From: Faucicola sp048551375
Lineage (GTDB): Bacteria; Pseudomonadota; Gammaproteobacteria; Pseudomonadales; Moraxellaceae
Assembly: GCF_048551375.1 (NCBI RefSeq)
Contig: NZ_JBLYZJ010000010.1
Coordinates: 25,183 to 89,182, forward strand
Reading direction: 5' to 3'
Length of the DNA stretch: 64,000 nt
Position numbers and translations under genes: made by a program. The notes under the pieces are model-generated. The model was not told where the DNA came from, made no database searches, and worked only from the letters and a program-made list of their open reading frames with translations. Below are positions 7,088-13,819 of the stretch, piece by piece (the stretch's first letter is position 1; each line of letters opens with the position of its first letter).

Positions 7088-8059
7088 ATGAAAATTTTAA
7101 TCACAGGCGGTTCAGGCTTTCTTGGCACAGCGTTAACCAACGCCCTCACCCAAAACGGTGTAAATGGTGAAACCGCAACCGTCACATGGGTATCACGCTC
7201 TGCCACCCAAGGCAATGTAAATACCATTGGCTACAGCAATTTGGCAACTACTAACGAAACCTACGACATCATCATTAACCTTGCAGGGGCAGGGATTGCC
7301 GATAGCCGTTGGACAGATACTCGCAAACAAGAACTGCTCGATAGTCGCCTAAAGCCTACCCAAGCCGTTGTCGATTATATCCAGCGGATTGCAGATAAAC
7401 CAAAGCTATTGATTAGCGGTTCGGCGATTGGTTGGTATGGCGTGCAAGATGAAAGCGACCGCACTGCCCTTGACGAAAATAGCCCTACGGTCAAAACTGA
7501 CTTCGCCCATGAACTGTGTGAAAAATGGGAAAATCTCGCCAAAACCGTGAGCGATATCGTGCCAGTCACTATCATACGTACAGGCGTGGTCATTGCCCCC
7601 AATGGTGGTATGGTCACTCGACTGGTCACGCCATTTAAGATGGGTACAGGCGGACAGCTTGGTAATGGCAAGCAAATGATGAGTTTTATCAGTAAAAATG
7701 ACTGGGTGCGTGCGGTAGTTTTTGTGATTGAGCAGAATTTAAGCGAAAATCCGTTCGCCCTGAGCGTGTCGAAGGGTAAGGATTTTCCGATGGCTCACCA
7801 TGAACATAAACAAAACGTCCAAGTTTACAACCTCACCGCCCCTACACCTGCGACCAATTATGAATTTACCAAAGCGATGGGCGAATGGTTGCACCGTCCG
7901 ACTTTTATGACCATGCCTGCGTGTGTGGTAAAGGCGATGTTTGGGGAAATGGGGCAGACGTTGTTGCTTGATGGGCAACGGGTCGTGCCGAAGGCGTTGA
8001 TGGATAAAGGGTTTGAGTTTAAAGATTTGACGGTTTTGGATGCTTTGACAAAAGGTTAA
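7088..8059 (+). CDS. TIGR01777-type NAD(P)-binding epimerase-like protein
   Basis: This is a 323-aa extended short-chain dehydrogenase related to YfcH and the TIGR01777 family. The Rossmann motif GGSGFLGTAL is at residues 7-16. NLAGAGIADSRWTDTRK and the C-terminal GQRVVPKALMDKGFEF are family hallmarks. The substrate is unknown. Compared with the family it carries an insert of about 25 residues near residue 220, NPFALSVSKGKDFP. This is encoded by an in-frame copy of the family C palindromic repeat found elsewhere in the window. The next gene begins two bases after its stop. Confidence 0.88.
   Translation: MKILITGGSGFLGTALTNALTQNGVNGETATVTWVSRSATQGNVNTIGYSNLATTNETYDIIINLAGAGIADSRWTDTRKQELLDSRLKPTQAVVDYIQRIADKPKLLISGSAIGWYGVQDESDRTALDENSPTVKTDFAHELCEKWENLAKTVSDIVPVTIIRTGVVIAPNGGMVTRLVTPFKMGTGGQLGNGKQMMSFISKNDWVRAVVFVIEQNLSENPFALSVSKGKDFPMAHHEHKQNVQVYNLTAPTPATNYEFTKAMGEWLHRPTFMTMPACVVKAMFGEMGQTLLLDGQRVVPKALMDKGFEFKDLTVLDALTKG
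7745..7787. repeat. Family C palindromic repeat inside a coding sequence
   Basis: The stem GAAAATCC/GGATTTTC encloses CGTTCGCCCTGAGC and GTCGAAGGG, the core of the intergenic family C repeats at 33343, 47259 and 54465. It is translated in frame within the TIGR01777 epimerase, so it has inserted without breaking the gene. Confidence 0.85.
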
Positions 8060-8061
8060 AA

Positions 8062-8469
8062 ATGAAAATCCCAAACTATTTATACTACAGCCTTGCGATT
8101 TTATGGGCGTATAGTGGCATCGTACCGCTACTATTCGCCCAATCGCCCTCGCTTGCCTTGCTACACAGCATGGGTTTTAGCGATAATTTGGCATGGCTAC
8201 TGTTTATCGGTGCAAGTGGGCTAGATATAGCGTTTGCCGTATTGATTTTAAGCAAATTCCGCCACAATCCGCTATTGTGGGGGGTGCAGTTTTTTACCAT
8301 TATCATCTATAACCTATTGATTTTATTGCTACTACCCAATGAATCACTTTGGCAAAACTTACTTCACCCATTCGCCCCAGTTATCAAAAATTTGCCGATT
8401 TTGGCAATCATTGGCTTCTTATGGCAAACAACTGTAATGAGCCGTAAGGTGCGTTCTATGCACCATTAG
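8062..8469 (+). CDS. DoxX-like small membrane protein
   Basis: This is a 135-aa protein with about four membrane segments (near residues 5-25, 45-65, 72-95, 108-126). The pattern ILWAYSGIVPLLFAQSPSLA near the start, followed by the second helix FSDNLAWLLFIGASGLDIA, is typical of DoxX-like proteins that accompany epimerase genes. It begins two bases after the epimerase stop and is probably translationally coupled to it. The last eight codons (RKVRSMHH) and the stop come from a family B palindromic repeat that begins within the gene. Confidence 0.78.
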   Translation: MKIPNYLYYSLAILWAYSGIVPLLFAQSPSLALLHSMGFSDNLAWLLFIGASGLDIAFAVLILSKFRHNPLLWGVQFFTIIIYNLLILLLLPNESLWQNLLHPFAPVIKNLPILAIIGFLWQTTVMSRKVRSMHH

Positions 8470-8512
8470 AAACCATGTGCTAAGTTAATTGGGTGCGTAT
8501 GACGCACCTTAC
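8443..8512. repeat. Two-hairpin palindromic repeat, family B, overlapping a gene end
   Basis: The element runs CGTAAGGTGCGTTCTATGC ... GGGTGCGTATGACGCACC TTAC, an outer inverted repeat made of two small hairpins. It matches copies at 20682-20747 and 27410-27474. The left half supplies the last codons and stop of the DoxX-like gene. Confidence 0.85.
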
Positions 8513-8562
8513 AGGCATAGCCGTTCTGAACAACATTCGTTACAAAATTTCTTATGTTTTTA

Positions 8563-8603
8563 TTTCTGTGTTAACAGAAATTACCGTAATTATAGGTTAT
8601 AAT
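8563..8603 (+). promoter_or_regulatory. Operator copy 3 with promoter before the DUF2269 gene
   Basis: TTTCTGTGTTAACAGAAA (8563-8580) is the best copy of the palindrome: perfect 7-bp arms TTTCTGT/ACAGAAA around four bases. TATAAT follows at 8598-8603. The distance between palindrome and TATAAT equals that of copy 1 at 5980, so the operator overlaps the -35 region in both. A repressor bound here would block RNA polymerase. Confidence 0.62.
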
Positions 8604-8626
8604 CATCCCAATCAGAGGACATCACC

Positions 8627-9106
8627 ATGACCGATATTCATTTATACCTTATCGTCAAGACCTTACACATCTTATCAGCCGTGATTATCACAGGCACAGG
8701 GTTTGGTACGGCGTTTTATCTGTTTATGGTCAATCGCACTGACAGCCTAGCCTCGCAAGCGGTAGTCAGCCGTATCGTGTGCAAAGCCGACTGGTGGTTT
8801 ACCACGCCTGCGGTGATTTTTCAGCCGTTGTCTGGGCTGTGGATGATGCACCAGTTAAAGATGCCTTTGACCGCTACTTGGATTTGGGTAACGCTTGGAT
8901 TATTTGTGTTTGCTGGGGTGTGTTGGTTGCCTGTGGTGAAGTGGCAATTACAAATACGAGATATCGCCAATGAGGCGTTGGCAAAAGGCGAAACCACTGC
9001 CCCACCACGTTATTGGCAATTGGCGAAAAAGTGGGAAATGCTGGGCTACCCTGCGTTTACGGCTGTATTAATCATCTTCTTTTTAATGGTTTTGAAGCCC
9101 ATATAA
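8627..9106 (+). CDS. DUF2269-family membrane protein
   Basis: This is a 159-aa protein with four membrane helices. The start YLIVKTLHILSAVIITGTGF and the segment DWWFTTPAVIFQPLSGLWMM are typical of DUF2269 proteins, which have no established function. Conserved His residues in the first helix could bind haem or metal, but this is speculation. An AGAGGA ribosome binding site precedes the ATG. It begins the second transcription unit of the cluster and has its own operator and promoter. Confidence 0.82.
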   Translation: MTDIHLYLIVKTLHILSAVIITGTGFGTAFYLFMVNRTDSLASQAVVSRIVCKADWWFTTPAVIFQPLSGLWMMHQLKMPLTATWIWVTLGLFVFAGVCWLPVVKWQLQIRDIANEALAKGETTAPPRYWQLAKKWEMLGYPAFTAVLIIFFLMVLKPI

Positions 9107-9144
9107 GTTTAAAAACTCAACCTTTGAATGATAAGGCAAACGTC

Positions 9145-9582
9145 ATGATAGCTAACGAAAAATCCGAAAACACGATGCCAAAATCCATGATTTTTGCGAT
9201 TGATATTCTCTGTTTTTTGGTCATTTTTCCCTTAGCCAGTGGTTTAGTTTATCAAGATGCCAGTATTCTAGCGATTATGTTTTTATTTTTTATGATTGCT
9301 GTACCTTTAGCATTGGTCGTGGGTTGGTTGGTTATTTATCTAACTTGGATAGCTTTAGACAGCAAAATAATACCTCATTCAAAATATAATTGGTTAGACG
9401 GTCTATTGTTTGGGGTAATGATTTCAGCGTTCATTGGCTTCATCATTTCAGGTTTATCCATCAAATTTAGCTTATCAATGGCGATTACAGGGGGCTGTGC
9501 AGGTTTGTTGTTATCATTATTTGTTGAACCAAAAATAGCTGTTAATAAGGAACAATCCAATGTCAATCACGATGTACTATGA
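9145..9582 (+). CDS. Hypothetical four-helix membrane protein
   Basis: This is a 145-aa protein with membrane segments near residues 18-36, 40-65, 85-105 and 110-130. The ATG at 9145 has AAGG eight bases upstream. The longer frame would overlap the DUF2269 gene and is rejected. The end overlaps the next gene's start by 23 bases, so the two are translationally linked. I do not recognise the family. Confidence 0.7.
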   Translation: MIANEKSENTMPKSMIFAIDILCFLVIFPLASGLVYQDASILAIMFLFFMIAVPLALVVGWLVIYLTWIALDSKIIPHSKYNWLDGLLFGVMISAFIGFIISGLSIKFSLSMAITGGCAGLLLSLFVEPKIAVNKEQSNVNHDVL

Positions 9583-9979
9583 CGAAACTTGCATACTTTG
9601 CACGACCAATGCAGAAGTCATGCAAGCCAAAAACCCAAGCCAAATCAACATCATGCCTGTATCACAAGCTGAAGCAATTTTGGCAAAAGCAGGTATTAGC
9701 CTAGTCGATGCCATGACCTATGTCGTGGTCGAAGACGAACAAGGCAACATGCACAAAGGTATGGATGCGGTCAGACTACTCTACAAAACCGCTAACGTGC
9801 CATTTAATTTTGTCCTTGGCTTGCCAATCATCAAGCAACTGGGCGACTTTGCCTATCCCTATATCGCTCGCAACCGCTACTATTTCCCAAAATGGGCGAT
9901 AAAACTTATGTATGGCAAATTAGCCGATATGAATACTTGTAAAAATGGCGTTTGCCACATTCCCCCTGCTAAACGTTAA
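9560..9979 (+). CDS. DCC-type thiol-disulfide oxidoreductase-like protein (first copy)
   Basis: This is a 139-aa DUF393/DCC1-like protein. The N-terminal motif YYDETCILC holds the thioredoxin-like CxxC pair (Cys11 and Cys14). GMDAVRLLYK and the basic RNRYYFPKW are typical of the family. It ends CKNGVCHIPP, a second Cys pair that its neighbour shares. AAGGAAC precedes the ATG. About half its residues match the next gene, so the two are tandem duplicates. It may act on membrane partners in the same operon; no substrate is known. Confidence 0.84.
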   Translation: MSITMYYDETCILCTTNAEVMQAKNPSQINIMPVSQAEAILAKAGISLVDAMTYVVVEDEQGNMHKGMDAVRLLYKTANVPFNFVLGLPIIKQLGDFAYPYIARNRYYFPKWAIKLMYGKLADMNTCKNGVCHIPPAKR

Positions 9980-9993
9980 AAAAGGAAATCATC

Positions 9994-10413
9994 ATGCTTA
10001 CCATGTTTTATGACAGCGAATGTCCGATTTGCCGTACCGAAGCCTATCACCTGAATGAAAAAAGCCCCGATAAAGTCAAAATCGTGGCGGTGGATGATGC
10101 GTTAGACACCTTGCAACAGGCGGGGATTTCTCGCACCGATGCCATGACTTATTTATGCGTGCAAGATGAAGATGGGAAAATGCACACCCACATGGATGCG
10201 GTACGCTTGCTTTACACTACGACTGGGGCGAATTTTGCATGGGTATTACATTTGCCAGTGATTAAGCAAGTCGGTGATGTTGTGTATCCGATTTTTGCTC
10301 GTAATCGTTATTATTTCCCAGATTGGCTCACTCACTTGGTGTTTGGCAAAGTGGCAGAAGCCGATAACTGTAAAGATGGCGTGTGTCATATTCCGCCTAC
10401 CAAAAGAACCTAA
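9994..10413 (+). CDS. DCC-type thiol-disulfide oxidoreductase-like protein (second copy)
   Basis: This is a 139-aa tandem paralogue of the preceding gene. FYDSECPICRTEAYHL has the CxxC motif, HMDAVRLLYTTTG and RNRYYFPDW follow, and it ends CKDGVCHIPP. It is the same length as its neighbour and 14 bp away. Keeping two divergent copies side by side suggests a heteromer or different substrates. The preceding AAGGAAA sequence is a good ribosome binding site. Confidence 0.84.
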   Translation: MLTMFYDSECPICRTEAYHLNEKSPDKVKIVAVDDALDTLQQAGISRTDAMTYLCVQDEDGKMHTHMDAVRLLYTTTGANFAWVLHLPVIKQVGDVVYPIFARNRYYFPDWLTHLVFGKVAEADNCKDGVCHIPPTKRT

Positions 10414-10427
10414 AACAGGATAGGAAA

Positions 10428-11255
10428 ATGAAAATCCTTATTTTCGGCTCAAACGGTTTTATCGGTCAGCGATTAGTAGAGCGATTGACTGAGTATGAGT
10501 TGGTATTAACGTCTAGCCGTGATGTCGATTTTACCAAACCCAATGCAATCAACCTTGATAAAATCACCACATTAATGCAAGGCGTGGATGTGGTGATAAA
10601 TATAGTCGGTATCATGAGCAATGACAAAACGGTAACGGAAAACGTTCATCACCATTCATCTGTTAAAATAGCGACCATTGCCAAAAGCCAAGGGGTGAAA
10701 AAGTGGGTCAATCTATCGGCACTGGGAGCAGATGAAAACAGCGATATCGCCTTTGTTGGTAGTAAAGGGCGTGGCGATACAGCAATTTTGGCGTTAGCTG
10801 ATGATAATTTTAAGGTAAAAATCGCCCGTCCGTCACTGGTGTTTGGAGTGGCAGAAAATGGCAAAAAAGGCGGTGCAAGTACCGAGTTATTTTTAAAACT
10901 TGCCAATTTACCAATACTTGTTTTACCGAATGGTGGTAACTTCGCCATTCAACCTGTTCATGTGAATGATGTAGCTTTGGGACTGGTAAAATTCGCTACC
11001 GAAAACCATAATCTACCTAATGTCATTGATTTCACTGGGGAAAAGGTCTTGACCTTGGCAGACTATTTGACCGAGTTAAGAATGACTATTTTGGGTAAAG
11101 GTAAGCCAAAGATTGTGGCAATGCCAATGGGTTTGGCAAAATTTTTCGCCAGTATTTTACAAAACTTTAGCGATATGGTAAGTGTGGATAGCTTAACTTT
11201 ATTAGAACAAGGCAATACAGCGGATAATCAGCGATTTTTACAACTCTTGAAATAA
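10428..11255 (+). CDS. NAD(P)-binding, NmrA-like short-chain dehydrogenase
   Basis: This is a 275-aa Rossmann-fold protein. MKILIFGSNGFIGQRLVERL gives the glycine motif GxxGxxG at the start. GVDVVINIVGIM and WVNLSALGADENS resemble atypical SDRs of the NmrA / NDUFA9-like group that lack the catalytic Tyr-Lys pair. I start it at 10428, where AGGATAGGAAA precedes the ATG. The longer frame overlaps the DCC gene. It closes the cluster. Such proteins often bind NAD(P)H as sensors or work with membrane quinone enzymes; the role here is not known. Confidence 0.8.
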   Translation: MKILIFGSNGFIGQRLVERLTEYELVLTSSRDVDFTKPNAINLDKITTLMQGVDVVINIVGIMSNDKTVTENVHHHSSVKIATIAKSQGVKKWVNLSALGADENSDIAFVGSKGRGDTAILALADDNFKVKIARPSLVFGVAENGKKGGASTELFLKLANLPILVLPNGGNFAIQPVHVNDVALGLVKFATENHNLPNVIDFTGEKVLTLADYLTELRMTILGKGKPKIVAMPMGLAKFFASILQNFSDMVSVDSLTLLEQGNTADNQRFLQLLK

Positions 11256-11257
11256 CA

Positions 11258-11277
11258 TTTCGTTAACATAAACGAAA
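11258..11277. promoter_or_regulatory. Inverted repeat after the SDR gene / before the acetate genes
   Basis: TTTCGTTAACATAAACGAAA is a perfect 7-bp inverted repeat with a 6-bp centre. It starts three bases after the SDR stop and about 280 bp before the DUF485 gene. It lacks a T-run, so it is not an obvious terminator. It could be an operator for the acetate permease unit. Confidence 0.35.
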
Positions 11278-11559
11278 GATTTTTGCAATTTTCAAAAAAA
11301 ATGCTAGATTTTTTTATCGTTTTCGTTTAATAATAGGACATCATTAGGAAGATGAGTTTATTTGTAATGTGAAGGATTCAGTGACTAACATTACAAAATC
11401 ATGCAAGCGGATTTGCGTCATGCCTTTATACCTTGAGTGGGGTGTTTTACTTCACGAATGGTTGCCTCCCATCCAACGTTGTCATGTATTGCCATCTTCC
11501 TTTATTTTGATTATTACCTCGTGTGTTTAGCACACTTATTGGATCAGATAAGGAGATCG
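11278..11559 (+). other. Leader/promoter region of the DUF485-actP unit
   Basis: This is a 280-bp stretch without a convincing gene. It is AT-rich at its left end, with a second TTTCGTT-type half-site near 11320, and then becomes mixed sequence up to the ribosome binding site of the DUF485 gene. A frame open from 11437 has no ribosome binding site, and I reject it as an extension. I see no clear -35/-10 pair. Confidence 0.4.
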
Positions 11560-11883
11560 ATGATGGACGAATCACAAGTTCAACGCATCATGAATAATCC
11601 AAATTTTAAACAAATGGCTCAAAAAAAGGGCAGTATTGGTATGATATTCACTGTCATTACGCTCATCGTTTGGTTTAGCTATTTGTTGTTAGTTGGTATG
11701 AATCCAGCTATGTTCGCAGCACCCATGTTTGAAGGTTCGATGACCACCGTTGGCTTTTATGTTGGTGTTGGCATTATGATTTTTGTGGTCATTATCACCG
11801 CTATTTATGTGAGTAAAGCCAATGGTGAGTTTGACAATTTGACCCGCAAAGTCATTGACGATATCAATAACGGTAAGATATAA
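11560..11883 (+). CDS. DUF485 membrane protein, partner of ActP
   Basis: This is a 107-aa protein of the DUF485 (YjcH) family with two membrane helices, near residues 27-47 and 62-88. These proteins are encoded directly before acetate/cation symporters and are thought to assist them. There are two adjacent ATGs (11560 and 11563); AGGAG at 11551 fits the second slightly better. The next gene, actP, starts 76 bp downstream on the same strand, which supports the assignment. Confidence 0.87.
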   Translation: MMDESQVQRIMNNPNFKQMAQKKGSIGMIFTVITLIVWFSYLLLVGMNPAMFAAPMFEGSMTTVGFYVGVGIMIFVVIITAIYVSKANGEFDNLTRKVIDDINNGKI

Positions 11884-11959
11884 CTGCACAAGGATTGTGT
11901 TCGGTTATACAGCGTAAGTATTGAATTTTAGTAGCTATTTTTACACCACGGAGGGTGTC

Positions 11960-13684
11960 ATGTTACAACAAAATTATAAGGGCGTTGCAAAGCGTGTGGG
12001 TAAGGTTTCGACTGCCTTAAGCTTGACGTTATTGGGCTTGATGGCTCAGATGCCTGCTTGGGCGGCTGGGGCATTGGAAGGCGAAGTAAAAAAACAACCG
12101 CTGAATATTTCTGCGATTATCATGTTTTTAATTTTCGTGGCTGCCACCATGGGTATTACCTATTGGGCTTCCAAACAAAACAAAACCGCCAGTGACTTTT
12201 ATACTGCTGGTGGTGGTATTTCGGGTACACAAAACGGTATCGCCCTTGCAGGTGACTATATGTCAGCGGTGACGTTTTTGGGTATTTCGAGCATGGTGTT
12301 TACCATCGGTTATGATGGGATGATTTATGCGATTGCCTTCTTGATTGGTTGGCCAATTATTTTGTTCTTAATCGCAGAGCGTCTACGTAACTTGGGTAAA
12401 TTTACCTTTGCTGATGTGGCTTCGTATCGCTTCCAACAAACCCCTGTGCGTATTTTCGCTGCATCTGGTACGTTGGTAGTAGTGTCATTATACCTTATCG
12501 CTCAGATGGTTGGTGCAGGTAAGTTGATTGAGTTGTTATTTGGTCTAGATTATATCTATGCTGTGATGACCGTTGGTATTTTGATGATGATGTATGTCCT
12601 GTTTGGCGGTATGCTTGCCACCACTTGGGTACAAATCATTAAAGCGGTATTATTGATGTCAGGTGTGACCTTTATGGCGTTCATGGTAATGAACCATGTT
12701 GGTTTTAGCTTTGATAATTTATTCAAATCAGCAGTAGCGACTCATGCTAAACACGAAGCAATTTTAGCCCCCGGTAAATTGGTCAACAACCCTGTAGAGG
12801 CAATTTCTTTAGGTCTTGGTTTATTGTTTGGTACAGCAGGTTTGCCTCATATCTTGATGCGTTTCTTTACTGTACCTGATGCCAAACAAGCTCGTAAATC
12901 TGTATTAGTAGCAGCTAGTTGTATTGCGTATGTATTTACCTTAATCTTTATCATTGGTATGGGTGCGATTGTTATTTTGGGCGAAAACCCACAATACTTC
13001 ACCACCGTGGTCAAAGATGGCTTTAGCAAGGTTGAGTTAGTTGGCGGTGCGAATATGGCTGCGATTCACTTATCTCATGCAGTGGGTGGTAACTTATTCC
13101 TAGGCTTTATCTCAGCGGTTGCCTTCGCTACGATTTTGGCGGTGGTTGCAGGTTTGACATTGTCTGGTGCGTCAGCGGTAAGCCATGACTTGTACGCCAG
13201 TGTTATCAAGCAAGGTCGCAGTACCCATCAAGAAGAAATGCGTGTATCTCGTATCACCGTTATTGTATTGAGTGTGCTTGCGATGGTGATGGGTGTGATG
13301 TTTGAGAAACAAAACTTAGCCTTTATTGCCAGTTTGGTATTTGCGGTGGCAGCGTCTGCTAACTTCCCAATCCTATTCTTGGCGATGTTCTGGAAAGGTT
13401 TAACCACTCGTGGTGCAGTTGTTGGCGGTTTCTCTGGTTTGGCTGTGGCTGTATTGCTTATCATCCTAGGGCCTGCGGTATGGGTTGATGTGATGAAACA
13501 TGAAGCACCTGCCTTCCCATACAAAAATGTTGCGTTGTTTAGTATGCCTGTGACCTTCTTGATGGCTTGGATTGTGTCTATCACGGATAAATCACCTCGT
13601 GCATTGCTAGACAAACAAGGTTTTGATGCACAGTATGTTCGTTCATTGACGGGTATCGGTGCGGCGGCAGCGTCTGACCACTAA
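11960..13684 (+). CDS. actP: Cation/acetate symporter
   Basis: This is a 574-aa sodium:solute symporter (SSS family) with about 13 membrane helices and an N-terminal signal-like segment ending AWAAG. SDFYTAGGGISGTQNGIALA and GDYMSAVTFLGISSMVF are characteristic of ActP, which takes up acetate and related short carboxylates. GGAGGG lies four bases before the ATG at 11960; the longer frame is rejected. It follows the DUF485 gene and is followed by a strong terminator at 13714. Confidence 0.92.
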   Translation: MLQQNYKGVAKRVGKVSTALSLTLLGLMAQMPAWAAGALEGEVKKQPLNISAIIMFLIFVAATMGITYWASKQNKTASDFYTAGGGISGTQNGIALAGDYMSAVTFLGISSMVFTIGYDGMIYAIAFLIGWPIILFLIAERLRNLGKFTFADVASYRFQQTPVRIFAASGTLVVVSLYLIAQMVGAGKLIELLFGLDYIYAVMTVGILMMMYVLFGGMLATTWVQIIKAVLLMSGVTFMAFMVMNHVGFSFDNLFKSAVATHAKHEAILAPGKLVNNPVEAISLGLGLLFGTAGLPHILMRFFTVPDAKQARKSVLVAASCIAYVFTLIFIIGMGAIVILGENPQYFTTVVKDGFSKVELVGGANMAAIHLSHAVGGNLFLGFISAVAFATILAVVAGLTLSGASAVSHDLYASVIKQGRSTHQEEMRVSRITVIVLSVLAMVMGVMFEKQNLAFIASLVFAVAASANFPILFLAMFWKGLTTRGAVVGGFSGLAVAVLLIILGPAVWVDVMKHEAPAFPYKNVALFSMPVTFLMAWIVSITDKSPRALLDKQGFDAQYVRSLTGIGAAAASDH

Positions 13685-13713
13685 CCCATGATTAAAACTA
13701 GCTGAATAAAAAA

Positions 13714-13742
13714 TACCGCTTATTGTTAAGCGGTATTTTTTT
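13714..13742 (+). terminator. Rho-independent terminator of actP
   Basis: A 9-bp perfect stem TACCGCTTA/TAAGCGGTA with a TTGT loop is followed by eight T residues. It lies 30 bp after the actP stop. Confidence 0.93.
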
Positions 13743-13763
13743 GATTAATAGTTATCAAAAATT

Positions 13764-13790
13764 TGTAGGGCGTAATGCTTACGCCCTACA
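13764..13790. repeat. Palindromic repeat, family A
   Basis: TGTAGGGCGTAA-TGC-TTACGCCCTACA is a near-perfect palindrome of family A. It lies between the actP terminator and the 3' end of the convergent RTX protein gene. Confidence 0.85.
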
Positions 13791-13819
13791 TCCTTCAAGA
13801 TTATTTCTGATTTAACTTA

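Noticed and set aside
9013..9582. A 189-aa version of the membrane protein starting inside the DUF2269 gene
   Set aside because: The first 44 residues are out-of-frame DUF2269 sequence. The ATG at 9145 has a ribosome binding site.
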